A stretch of 64,000 nucleotides of DNA from Strigamia acuminata. Its lineage: Eukaryota; Arthropoda; Chilopoda; Geophilomorpha; Linotaeniidae. The DNA lies in assembly GCA_949358305.1 (NCBI GenBank), contig OX442315.1, positions 19,246,427 through 19,310,426 on the forward strand. Direction: 5' to 3'. How positions within the stretch are numbered: position 1 is the stretch's first letter; the number at the start of each line of letters is the position of its first letter. Position numbers and translations under genes: made by a program. Of the stretch, positions 34,211 through 47,800 are shown piece after piece. Under the pieces are notes generated by a model. That model was not told the DNA's origin, did not search any database, and was given only the letters and a program-made list of their open reading frames with translations.

Positions 34211-37200
34211 CTCATCCTTGCTCAGGTAGAAATTTTTGGTATTTGACATTTTTACGTAAAGCAATTATTTGTGTCTTAGAAAAACATTTAAACATGTGGT
34301 AGAAATGGCTGCGCTTCGTATCAAGACATCCGTGTAGTGCAGAAAGCCCAATCTCCCAAGAATACCATTAAGATCCAGCTGTTTCGTGCGTCCTGATGTT
34401 TATGTACTTGTTCTGTTGGGAAGTGGAGAAAGAATTTTTTTCCTATATGATTTTTCTCTCGTTGCAATCGGGGATAATGGTTTCTCGAAAAGTTAGATGG
34501 AACAAATTGTTATTTAGATTTATCTAAAGGGACTGATGTGGAAGTCACCGCCTCTTTTCTAATGATTGAAAACTCTTAATGTGCCAGTGCAGGGACCCGA
34601 GGAGATGCAGTTGGGAAACTGTAGAGCTGAGCAGAGCTCGCCATACCACATATATACATCTATCAATGTCAGGGGAACCTAGAGTGTCTTCATCGTCTTC
34701 CCAGCGTCCTCTCGTGAAGAAAGGGGGACTCGTGCAAGATGTCTTGGCTATTCGTTTATTACATCTCGGTGCAAAAAGTAAGATATAGTATAATTAGAGC
34801 GCTACTGTTGGAGAAGTCTTTTACGTTTAGCAGAAAAAGAAACGTGGAGAAAGGAAAAAAAGGACAATGATAAAGAGAAAAGGCTAAGGGAGGGCATTAG
34901 AAGCAGTCACATAAATTGAGCCAAAAAGCAGGGTCACGCAAACAAACAAGCAAAAACCTATCAAAGATCAGCAGGAAATATTACTTAAAGTGGCCTCTTA
35001 AGAATAAACTGGTCGAGATGAACCATCATTAAGACATTAGGAAGTTTGGCACGAGACGCCATAGAACCGCGATGACTGCATTTGTGGGCAAATTATAGTT
35101 TTTTTTTTTTTTTTGTTTAAATCTTGTACACAAATGGCCAAGTTTAGTCTGTTTTGATTCAGAACTAGCTTAACATAGGTTAATAGAATTGACGGTAAAT
35201 GATGATAGCGTGTGGTCAATGTTTGCTGTTTGGTTTGTGTGTATCGTGCGCACATGTGGTGATCGAAAATAGTGCTCAGTGAACAGAAATCGTCAAACGT
35301 GTTTGATTTATGGTTATACGATAGGTCGTAAATCGAAAGCACGAAACCACTCCTGTAGACAAATGGCTGTAAGCGACGTTGTAAATTTATCTCTATATAC
35401 TGATCGATACGAGCAAAATGTGTATACACTGGTATTAGAAAAATTGTTTAAATCATTACTCTTTTGTGGTATTCAAATTTGAAATTTTAATATCGCTCAA
35501 CGAATTGAATAGACGAGAAAATGCGGGTGAAAGTTTTGAGTTTGATTGTTGGTTGCCGTGGCTCGTGATTTATACGACTTGGCTCGGCTGATTCTCGCTC
35601 GTGGGCCTTGTAGGAAACTCGGGCGGCCTTTCTCCATGCTGTTCAGCGGTATATTTATGTGCGCGCGCCTCCGCGGGGAGTCTCATGCTCGATGACCACA
35701 TAACCCTTTGGGGGCTGAGTCGAATCTTTTCTTTCACCCAATTTAAGACAGCAAGTAGTCGTAATTTACTTTCTCACACGAGATTTTTATTCCCATATAA
35801 AAGTTTTCCACTTGCAATCAATATTTGCAAAATATGTTTATGACTTTTAAAACGGATGGAACACGATATCGAAGGAAAACGCTCCCAATAGTTTCTTATC
35901 TCGCCCCGGAAAGTGCGAATTAGAGAAATACACGGCACCGTTTAATATATCAGTATATATTGCACTGACAGTCGTGAGAGGAGCCTTTTATCAAGTATAA
36001 TGGAATTTCCAATATAGAGTAATAATAACCCTGTTGACCTGAACGGGAAGATGGTGAGGTTAAGTGTGTAGGGCGGGGTGAGTAGAGCAAAGTACCCTAT
36101 GCGTAGGGGGAGGAAGACACTTTTTGGGGAGAATAGAGAATAGAGAGCCTTTTACAAAGTGGGTTGTCCTCACATTTGTTGGATATCCAAAATCAATATC
36201 TATATTTTCACCATTATAGTTTACAATTGCACGGAGACGTGTTAGGGCTATTTTCAGAATGGAGCCAGAGAATTCTGTGTTCGCACTGTGAAATCGATTT
36301 GTAGAAGGAATGTCGACCCTAAGACGATCTCCGCTTTTTTTTCTGCCTATCTCTGTTCTGGTGTTTCCTCTGTCATTGGCTGCCATCTGGTTAACGATTA
36401 TGGAAGTTTTTGGAGGGTTTTTTTTTTTTTTTCTTTCGGCTGGAAGAAGGCGGAGATAGGAGAGGAAATGGAAAAAGAGGAGTTGATTCGCGGTCCCATG
36501 TGCAATCGAATTCTCGTCTGATGTGATCCGAAGCGCTGAAAATTGATTCCTGAGATATTCATTCTCCAATTTCTATCAACATAATCGTCAGAGAAGGGGT
36601 CTTTATTCCTCCTTTGCTTGTTGAACATAAGAAGAATCTTATCGCTAAAACTTTGGCGGTCGTTGAGACCACTTTCGGTGAATGAAAATTGAAAAATGAT
36701 CTTAATGAAATTAAGGTAAATAAATCACATCGTTTGCAAAGATAAAGGAGACTCTGCACACGAGCGCACCTTGGTGACAGAATGACAAATCACTCTCATC
36801 GAGCATTTTTCACTCTTTCGCTCTTGTGTCTTTGTTTGTTTGTTTCTCTGCACGGTACTCAACTAAAGTTAGGATAGTTGTTGTTTTTTTTTTTTATAAA
36901 TAAATTATTCGGTCAAGGAATGCGATAACTTTAATTTAACTTAGTATAAATTTTGTAGGTTTTATAGTTTTTAGAATAATGTGGCTGTTCTACGTATTTA
37001 TCGTCCTTTTTAAGGTAAAAATGGTTGTTGGTTTTTAGAAAATAGGAATAGTTTGGCAACGTTTCAAAAGAAAATGGAAAAACATGTTCCTCCTCCTTTT
37101 TTTGGGAAATAATGGCTTGGCTCAGAGTTATTAACCTTTTGCACTTGAAATCGGGCAAAATAAACATGCACATATTTTAAAAGTTTTTAACTTGCATAAA

Positions 37201-38121
37201 TTAAATGCTGGTTTTTTTGTCGTGATGTGAAAAAAGGATTTTTGAAGAAATTTTGTGACGTTTATGGAAATTTTTTTTTCTGAGAAAAATATGTATTATC
37301 TATTAGCTATTACTTAGGTATTCTTAATTTTTATAACTTGGAAAATTAAGTAGGTTATTGGGTTATAAGTGGCGAGTAATTCGCGGGTGCTTATCGAATG
37401 TTTTACAGCGTGTTTCTGGCTTTTTACTGCATGGTGAGTCGTGTCTGCGGTGCTTGGAAAGTCAATTTACAATAATATAGCCATTACTGACAACGTAAAC
37501 ACCTCGTAAAAGTTAAGTAATGAGACAGGGTAATAATTTTTGCCTCTTGATGCTCCAAAATTTAAACCAGTGACAGTAATCTCATTTAGGATTATGGACA
37601 TCTCTTTCGCTCTCTTCATTGTCGTTTAGTGAAGAGATGACCAATTAGTTTCACTTCCTTGATTCAGATACAATTAAGACACCTTGTCCTTAGAAGCAGG
37701 AACTGGAATGAGTTGGGAAAAAAAGGATTTGCGCGCAGCACAGCTCTCTTTGCTCGACTTGTTTTTGTTGGACTTTGATGCAAGGAGCCATTAGAAATGC
37801 CAAGCGAGTTTTCAGCCTGCTCCTCTCTTACAAATGAGCAGGTTTAAACATTTTTGTCAGGTGATTTTGTACTCTTTTAGAAGTTGAAAGTTGACAAGCA
37901 GCCAGGCATGTTTCAGTGCCCTCGTTTTATCTAATTCAAGGAGCTATTTCTCTGCATGACTTGCACGCACGGTTTACTCTGGAATTCAAATAAAATTTTT
38001 CTCTTGACGTGTTTACATTTATCTTTCATTTCCATCAGTTTTAATTCAAGGATACCTGTTTCTATATATTCGTGACCTGTCTGAATGTGATTTCTTTCTT
38101 TCTTTCGATTACAATAATTGA

Positions 38122-38514
<393 letters not shown>

Positions 38515-39000
38515 CAACACAACAAGCCCAGGTAAACCTCTTCTTCTTATTCACTTATCCATTTTATTTTTTTAAAATTGGATGTGTTTTTATTTATTTG
38601 TTTTAAAGTACCTTTCATATTCTCTTATTCGTGTTGACAACATACTATAATAGTAACACTTGGAGCTGGTATGCTAAATTTAAATTTAGTGCATGTTAGA
38701 AAGCAGTCAGAAGTACTTTTAAGTAAACACACGTAGCACTCATGAAAACATTTAGGTAATTTAAGGGCAATCTACATCAATGGCCTCTGATGGCCGATGT
38801 GTGGTACTAAATGGAAAAGCTAGTACAAAAAGGGGAGACAGGAGAAATTTATGCATGGAAATGTGAACGGCACCCGGAATAACATTGATTTGTCGTTTCC
38901 TAAATCCGAAATGCATTCATTTTTTTAAATTAAAAAAACTAAACAACATTTTTTTATTTTTTTTTTAAATAGAAAATAATAAAAATAAGTCTGAAAGAAA
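38515..39000 (+). other. Ubx: Ubx 3' UTR candidate with early splice donor
   Basis: The sequence after the stop remains transcribed in any Ubx mRNA. CAG|GTAAAC gives a usable donor (intron from 38532) only 17 nt after the stop codon; position +5 is A rather than G, so it is moderate. If unused, transcription could end at the poly(A) signal near 38978. If used, the Ubx message continues into downstream exons. Use of either is not provable here. Confidence 0.45.
38978..38983 (+). terminator. Ubx: candidate Ubx poly(A) signal
   Basis: AATAAA, followed 20-40 nt later by a G/T-rich stretch (TTGTTTGTGGTTT at about 39001), the expected layout for cleavage and polyadenylation. It would give a 3' UTR of about 490 nt. 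AATAAA is common in such AT-rich DNA, so several later copies are also possible. Confidence 0.3.
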
Positions 39001-41782
39001 TTGTTTGTGGTTTACGGGTGTAATTTACCATTGTGTAATTTCATTTCAAGTTGTATAATGGCTGCCACACCGCAAGTAACAAAAGATAAGGGTTATTATA
39101 AGATTTGAGATAAAAAAAAATATCAAACGGAAAAAAGAAAGGGCTGAAAATAGCTCAGGACTGAGAATCACGTGTAGAGTTATGGGATAAAGAACGGGGC
39201 ACATTTCGGGCAGAGCGAGGAAGCCATTTGCCAGCCTCTACCACACCCGTCCTCCATTACACCCGACCTCCATTTCCACCATGCAATATACACTCTACTT
39301 CTCGCTTGTTCTTTTACTTTTTTAAAACGTTGAATTAAATTTAAAAGACTACAAGCCGAAAAAAAATTCTATATAACATTTTCTATTTCCTTGTTCTCAT
39401 TACAAGCAGCTACCTAACGGGGGGGTCGATAATTTTTTTTCCAATTTTTTTTTGTTGAATTAAATATTTTCTTTTTTTAAAAAAATAAGAAAATAAAATA
39501 TAAAACACAACGTACATAAGTATGGGAAATTTTTACAGTAATAAACAGCATTTTTTGATTATTTTATTTGGATAGAAAAAATAATATTAGAAATTCATTG
39601 CAGCGTTTAATGCGGTTAGATCAAAAATGAAATGTTGCTCGGTTTTTTCGACCAATATTTTACGGTGGAACAGTCATAAGTTACGAATAATCTCTACTGC
39701 TTTAGGCAGAAAAGGAAAGACCGTTTTGACGTGAAAAATTATTTCGCTCGTGAACAGAAAAAGGGGATAAAGGACAACGCATGAGACAAAAGAAAGAGTT
39801 GCATTTCAACCGAAAGTAACTCATGCGTGCATGTACTTGGCCTTGAGTTAGATAAGAAAAGATAATTTCATAAAAAAAAGGGGGGAGAGACGGCCCCGTT
39901 GTTATTCTGTACGTTTTTGGTCCCGTTTTTAAGTACCCCACCCGAGCTGAATCGATATGTTGGCGGGGTCCAAAATTGGAGCTTAGAGCTCGTGAGTAAA
40001 TCCATAATGGGATTTTTTTTGGCGAATTGTCATAGATTGCCGAAACATCCGTCATAGAGAAAGATATCAGAAAAGGCGATTACGTGCGACAATAAATAAA
40101 ATAAAACTTTCTAAAATGATTATACCGTTTATTATGATTATAGATTAATATTACGTATCGAAATTGTTTGTTATTACGTCAACGTACATATAAACAGACA
40201 AAAGAGAAATTCTGGTCGGCGGACGGGAAAGATAAGAGGTCTTAACACCCACGTCCAGATCTGAAAGAAAAAAGGACCGATCTCATCAGAGACGTGAAAT
40301 ATATGGGATTGATGGACACGGGGTCTCTATAATTTGAGGGAGTGAGGAAGCAACATTCTTCAGCAGCTCGTAAATAACCGGACTGCGTCCCCCCACCGTT
40401 CTGCACCTCGTAAAAAATATTCAGATGCGCGTCTTTTGCCATCACTCTCCCCTCTTATCCCTGCCCAGAGTCCAAAGACCCAGAATGTTTCCCTAGTCGC
40501 GACAAGTCTATTTTAGTGAATGGAACTCGCTTTGGCAGTATTGCCAATCGATTTTATCTCTTTCCCTACCTCTAATCAGTGCGGGGCATCTTTTCACACC
40601 AAGTGTTTGAGACTTTATAATGAGATTTCTTAAAAAGTTAAGAGCAAGTCGGCAGTGAAAAGTTTGTTGTTGTAAAAGGAGTTTTCTTTGTGTTGCTGGG
40701 ACTCGCGTGTGCTTCTAAAACCCCCATGCACACCCTCCCACCTTCTTCTGACAGCTGGGGCATGGATGTGGGGCGGAGATGAAAGATGGCAGACTGCCAA
40801 CTTCTGATTGGTTTTCTGTGCCGCGCAAGACTACACTGACCGAGTCTGTAGGTGGAGCTTATATGGAGTCGGCCATAACTGACCGAACTATATTGTGCTT
40901 ACAGGAAGTGACACAAGGGTTTGTGTTTGTGTGGACAATCGTTGCACCCCTCGAACGATCGGCGGTGACCCATTCCTCGGTTTAAACCCCTCCCCTATTG
41001 TTCGTGACTCATTTTGATTTTGACCAGTTTCTGGTTCTCTCTATCTTCGCTTTGAAATATTAATTTAAGCTCGCTACAGTTAACAAATAATAATTTGCAT
41101 CGCATATGTTTAGGCTCTTTAATCCCACGTTTATGAATAAGGAAAATGTGGAGAGGGCTTTAGCTTATGATCAAATGGAAAGCCGTTGCTTTTGGAATAT
41201 TAATAAACATGGCTTATTTTGTACACGTGAAGAAATTTGGCTTTAGGTATACGCTGATAAATGTATGCGAGAAGGTTTGCTGTCGAGTCTACCCCCTTCT
41301 CTTCCTGTATGAAGTCACGTTGGTACGAAGCAATGGGAGAGGGAGGTAATAAATTAACGTGGGGGAAGGCTGTCATGGCAAAGCGAAAGGGAAATGCTAT
41401 GGGATGGGATGCAATGCAGGCTATTGATTAGTTTTAACTTAAAACTCGCCATAAATTATTCTTAAGCCTAACTGAACAACATAAATATACATATAAAATT
41501 TCAAAAATAAAAACAAAAGCTGGAAATAAAATTTATCGGATTAGTTATGCATATTATTAATAATGAAAAAAATGCAACAAGAGTGCTGCTGCTGTGTGTG
41601 CACACAAAAATAACAGTAATAAAAGTAATTAGCAAGTGGGCACACACATGCGTTTGAATCAAATAACATCTGTTAAACCAACATGTAAACTATAAAAGCA
41701 CGAATAAACAAATAATAACAGACTATAAAATGGAGCAGTAACGTTGTGTTTATGCAAAATGATGGGAATGAAATATAACGAC

Positions 41783-41826
41783 ATAAATAAAAAATAAATA
41801 AATAAATAAATAAATAAATAAAAAAT
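41783..41826. repeat. AAAT microsatellite
   Basis: About eight uninterrupted AAAT units with A-rich ends. No gene content. Confidence 0.85.
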
Positions 41827-44800
41827 ACACAAATTAAAATAAAAGAGAGCAAAATTAGCTTCAAACTGTGTGTACGATAAAGCCGTATAGCATGTTAAAT
41901 CAAGGTCAAAGGATGGTCTAGGTCGAGTGTAAAATTTGTTCATTGCCAATAAAGTAACTTTTACGACTCAATAACTCTGTATAAGTATCAACTAAATGCG
42001 ATATTACTAACGGGAAAGTATATAAATGTGTTTTTCTTAAAAAAAAAAATTTACGCTCACTCACCCCACTTTCACCACCTTCCTTTTTCTTTCTGGGATA
42101 TTTGGCGAGCAATCAAAGAGAGGGTGGCCAACGAGTGGAATTTCATTCACAAGGAGTTTATACTACGCAGTAAACTCGAAGGAACAACGACCTCGTAGGC
42201 CCATGAAAACAAACGCGGCTGGGCACAACGAGTCGGCAATAAATTTGGTAATCCAAAAGGCACTTGTGGCACAGAATTGTGTAATTCGTAACATATCATT
42301 CTACCTATTCCGGCACCGTTCCTGTAAATAAAAAGATAGAAAAAAAATGTGATTAATGGCTAGTTAAGGGCATTGTTAATTGAAGAATTCAATTTAAATG
42401 AAGAATCTGATAAAGAGGAGAAAGGAATTACGAGTTTGAAGTCACGCAACATGTAGAATGAGGTGGGAGGTACAGAAGTAATTAGTAAAGAGTTGACAAT
42501 TGAAAATAAACGATTTGAATCTTTGTTCTGTGCAGGAGGTGTTTTAAAAATTGTGTAATCAATGTGGATATTGCATTAGAATTCTACCAACGTCGTAAAA
42601 CTGACACGACAAAAGAAATCCCAACGTCGTGTATCTTCATTAAAGCAAACAAGCAATGATGAATGGCTCGTGTCTTTATTAATGACTTGAGACTACCGCG
42701 TTTCTTTAACTTTGTAACTGCATCGTCTGATTTATAGTCTTTTAAAAGTTTGTAAGCGCTAAAGCGAAGTTATACATTTTGCATCAGCTGTAAGTTATAT
42801 ACTAGTAGTTTTTCGAGTGAAATGTGTTTTGCATTGAATAAATAAGACTCGTTAAAAAATTCATTTCTTCCCTCGCGAAACGTGTGTGGGCGGTTACGCG
42901 TTCCCTATAAATTTGCTATTAATACAGTCGGCTTGCTAGTACCTTACGACTATGTAAGTGCCCCATTAGAAAGCTTGTTGTACTCGCCCATTAAGAAATC
43001 TCAAAGCACCGGCGTAAGGTGATGGGCCTATTGAATTTAATGAAATCATAGTATATACCAGAGAATGAAGATTACGTCGATGGCGTTGTGACATTAATAT
43101 TTATGAACACACCCTGATCTTAAAATGTTAATATCGAAATTATGCTCGGGAATGCAAATCATTTAAAATGATCATTTTTTTTTATTCTTTTCTTTTCTTT
43201 TCCCCAAGTATACACAGCCACTCGCTGCCTTGCAAAGCGAGCTGCAGGCTTTTTAGGATAAGAAATTCCGTAGATGATGATTTGATAAAAGGAATTGCAA
43301 AACAACTAAACATATTCTAATTTTACAAATGTTGTTACGGTATAATTTTCAAAAGTGTAGCATTACACGTGAGATATTATCTGGAGAAGAAAAAAAGAGT
43401 GATAATTTCCACATGGCTATCTCTATCTGTGTATTAAGTGTGGTCATGTGTAAATCTATAGACGGTGGGATTACTAGTCTAATTGCACGGTGGCGAGCAG
43501 AAGAATCCTTTTGGTGAGACCCAAGTTAATCGCTCGGATTTTTGCTTCTGGGCAACGTTGCGAGGCAATGGATATAAATTAAGTGGCGGGTTGCACTGTA
43601 TGGAGTGGGCGAAGCCGGTCAAATTTATTGGCCACACTATGTTGCAACTTGGAGTTGCAAAAGAGGCTCGGTAGCTGCTGCGTATCTTTGGTGGGCAGTA
43701 AAGCGCGTCTGATTGATGTGATTGCTAGGCAACAACTAACATGCTTGCATTATATGATCTCAAGAAATGATGAGGTAATTACTTTACCGGCGTTTGATTA
43801 GTCCTAAACATGCTGATAAGATAATTTTCTCAAGCTGTAATTAAGTTATTAAAAATTGAAGCAAAATAATAAGACATCTTGCAGAACTAGGTTTTGGAAT
43901 CATAATTTAATGACATACGAGCGTTGTCTATCTGTATCTCTATTGTATATACCTAATTATAGGTTACATATATACACATACAGTAATTTGTGTATACCTA
44001 ATTGAAATTCTGGTTTATTACTGAAGGGAAAATGAGAGAAATGAGGAAATTTTTATGTGTGAACCGTGTAACGTGAGATTTATTTAATAATGTTCTCTAC
44101 AATTAAATTTCAAAAAATACCACAGTAGAATTTTTTTTAAATTGAGTTTTGCATTATCATTATCATTAGAGCATGGAAATAAATCAAGAAACAAACATTA
44201 ATGCAACATAAAAAAAATAGAGATTGGGTCATGTAAATGAAAATAAACTCAAATTAGTTCTCCTTCATTTTCTCCCCTCAAAAATAAACCAACATGAACT
44301 CATGCATTTTAGTAAATGCTGAGCTTTGTCTTATGCTTTTTATGTATATTATTAGTGCATCATAAAGAAAAAAAGCAGTGCATGCATAGGTTTAAATGTT
44401 GGCAACTGGCCACATTTAAAGAAGTTTTTCTTTTTTTTTCTTATTATTCTTTATTTCGTCCATAATAGTGAATTATACTACGGGGTTAAGAGAATCTGCA
44501 ATGAATTGTCAAGCATTTTGCAGTGCGAATTGAAATTACGAGAGTGGCAAATCAATTGCTTTTCTTGCAATGACTCGGGTTTAGCACCAATAAGATAAAA
44601 GTCATGAATAACATTCCAGAGGAAACGTGATCGTTATAGAGTAGTATGGTAACCGAGTTGGAGCAAGATGAATGAGTTTTAATCTCCCACACATTTCAAC
44701 CTTCCTTCCCTACACGGCAATAAATAGATTGGATGTCCATTTATCAAGGGTGCAATAATATTCTCCGAGTGATGACAAAGAGATGGGATTACGTATCTGA

Positions 44801-47800
44801 AGGTTGATGGAATTTGTAATCATAACGTTTCTCGATGCGTGTGCAAAGAGAATTGTTGCTGAGCCGGTGCTTTATCCCTTTTCTTCTTTCTTTTTTTTGT
44901 CTTTCTCCTAATGCTCATTTTTGTTCTTCTGCTACGTGCACTGCTGCCCCGAATAGCCATTTTGGAAGAACGGTGGTGGGTTCTGAATCGCTGTGTGTAA
45001 CGGGCCCTTAAACGGATTATAAAATTGGAGTTTATGCCAACTTAATGCGATGGAATGATTTCTTCAATTGAACCACGCACCACACACGAATGGGAGAAAG
45101 GTCTCGCCAAGTTGCCAACGAGTCTCTTTTGCCTCTATCTATCCACAATATGGCCACATAACAGCTGCTCCACTGAGCTCGACGGGTCGTTCGCCCTCGA
45201 ATGATGGTGTCGGGTCACCCTGCAATTCATGTGAGCGAGCAATTCCTTGCTGTTTTCACCGTCCAACTCGTTCACAATATTTTTCGATAGAAACCCGAAC
45301 CGTAACGCATGTGACAAAATGAATAAAAATTAAAATAACTAAACGTTTTCACTTGAAGGGAAAGGAAAGGAAAAGAGGGCCGATGTTTAATTTTTTTTTA
45401 ATAATTCATTTGTAATATCGGGATTGAGAGTAATATGGAATTATATCATTGGAATTTAACCTTGGGTACGTGACCATAGTGATTAAATCGCACAGACAAT
45501 AGGAGTTAATTCAACTAGAGTTATCTGTTTAACTCGTTGAATCCTCTTTAAACCACGAGGTCAAGAGCATTATGAGTACAGTTTAAGAAGAGGTCAGAAG
45601 CGAGGTACAGATAAAGCGGCGTGGAAGGCTTTCAAAGAATTCATATGGATATTTAATTAATTTAATTATCTTAAACCAAAAATAAAAATAAATGTTTGAA
45701 AAAAAAGAAAGAGAATTTATTTTAATTTCAATACTGATAAACTCGAAAACAATGACATTTAATTGAATGTGTATTTCGTTGCGCGCAACGATAGTGAAGA
45801 ACATTTCCATGCAAATGTAAGATAACTATTTTTCAACTGGCTTTATCTTTGTGGAGTGGCTGATTTAATGGAATGCTGATGTCAATAGTTGTTGTTATTT
45901 AGTAGAAAAGCGTTTCATTGTCCATTGGTGGTGCATTGCGTGATGTAATAGAATGACAAGAGCAGGGAATGAGGTCATAATGAATTTCAGCTATGTGTGC
46001 AAGTACAGCAGGCAGATAACAAACTAATTGAAATTAATTAACGATCTAAACAACCTGGCACGGTGAAGATAAGTGGAAGGCAGATTAATTCGTCGTTTCA
46101 GGAAGCCCTTATGAATGGTTTTGTTAGTCTCGAGCGAATATACATATTGTGCCGGAGTCACATTTATCGCAAAGAAAAGTTTACTATTTATGCGATGCGA
46201 GCACAAAAGTGACAAATTTAATTTCTTTCTTTAGAAACAGCAAAGCGTTTTTATTTTTTTTATTTTATTTCTGTGTGCATAGAACCACTTGATCACTTTG
46301 CACCATCCATTTTGGTGACAAGAATATTGAACGACGGCGGCAGAATTTGCAGTCTTCCTCAGTTTGATTTTGCAAGTGAAATATCACCTTCTCTTATTGC
46401 CTCGAGTGCTTAAGCGAAATTAATCCCGGATAGTGGTTTTCTCAGCAGGGAAATTGTGCTGATCGACTTGGTGTGCAAAGTGAATGTGAGCAAAACTTTA
46501 ATTTGTTTTGCTTTCTTTCTTCCTCTCCGTCTTATATACTTGTATATATAGGAATTAAAGTGCTAGGATAGGAAACATTTATTTATTTACTAGTTTGCCA
46601 TGTGCAGGCAATACGTAAGGTCGTCTATTAGGGGGAAGGCACACTGTACTCTTTTCTGCTAAATTGAACACAATGGACTAATTCAGTGTGGCCCCTTGCC
46701 ACTAGGGAGTGCGCGTGCGAGTGGATGTGTGCAGGGAACAACTTGGACCTACACTGCCTCCCTCTCCTCTCCTTCCTTCGACTTCGGAGTAAATCCCAGG
46801 GAAATAAATGCGTTCGTAAAGCCGACCTCCTGGGAGCCTTAAGTTTTAATTAGACCTACTCAGAATTAGATTAAAACCCCAGAGATCCGACATTGTATTG
46901 GCTAAATGTGTGGGTGGGGTGAAGCAGTGCTGATGATTACAAAATCACGTGATACACATTAGTTTTCTTTTTGAAAAAAAATAAAGAATAAGACGTCGTA
47001 AGCTAATTTACTTTTTATTTCTTAAGGGTGCATGATGTAACCGACCATAAAAGGGTTGAAGCAAAGGAAACGGGGGGAAAAGAATGGAGAAAGTGAAACG
47101 GACGCGAGCGTCCAGTATGGCGTTTCGTTGTCTTGTCAAAAGAAAAGGAGACAAAGAAAGGATTGTGCGTTGCGAGCCATCCGTCGTCGGATTACGGCTC
47201 TTTTTCAGAGTCGAGACGCAGTAATATGTTAATGACACTACGATCCTGAAGATGTTTTATTCTCTGGTAACAAAAGCAACCAATAAGAGCACGCCCAACC
47301 TTTCGTAAAGCCGGCCTTTTGTGAGCAGTGCAGTATGGGATTGGAGTTGCCTCTAAGCAAACAAAGGACTCGCCAATTAGGGTGGTGACGACGGAAAAGA
47401 TGTCCTGCTGTTGCAACCATGCTGTGACCTAAATCACCAATGAGTTGCTTACTCTTAAGCCTACATAATACAATGGTGTTGCGTCATTGTTAAATAACCC
47501 TGCGCGCATGACAAAAGAAGATGCGTCCAGGTGGTCCCAAATGTAGGACATGCTGTAGGTGGAGCCAACTTGTTTTTTCGTGCAATAACGATTAAAAAAG
47601 AAAGGAATGTTTAAAACGTGATTTAAAATTGCTTTTTTATTTGATTCTTTTTTCTGGAGAAAGTAAAAATTCATTATAAAGAGCGAGATGGTTGGATGGT
47701 GAGAAATGACCATTTTTGCTTGGTCTTCTGCGCGCTATATTAGAGAAGAGAGAACGAGGAGGAAACAGGGGAGGCATATTTCTTTGACTAAGTCTTCTGT

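Noticed and set aside
36060-36569. 169-codon frame on the - strand in the Ubx intron
   Set aside because: Contains a poly-Lys run from a poly-T tract and no recognisable motif; the overlapping + frame is equally open.
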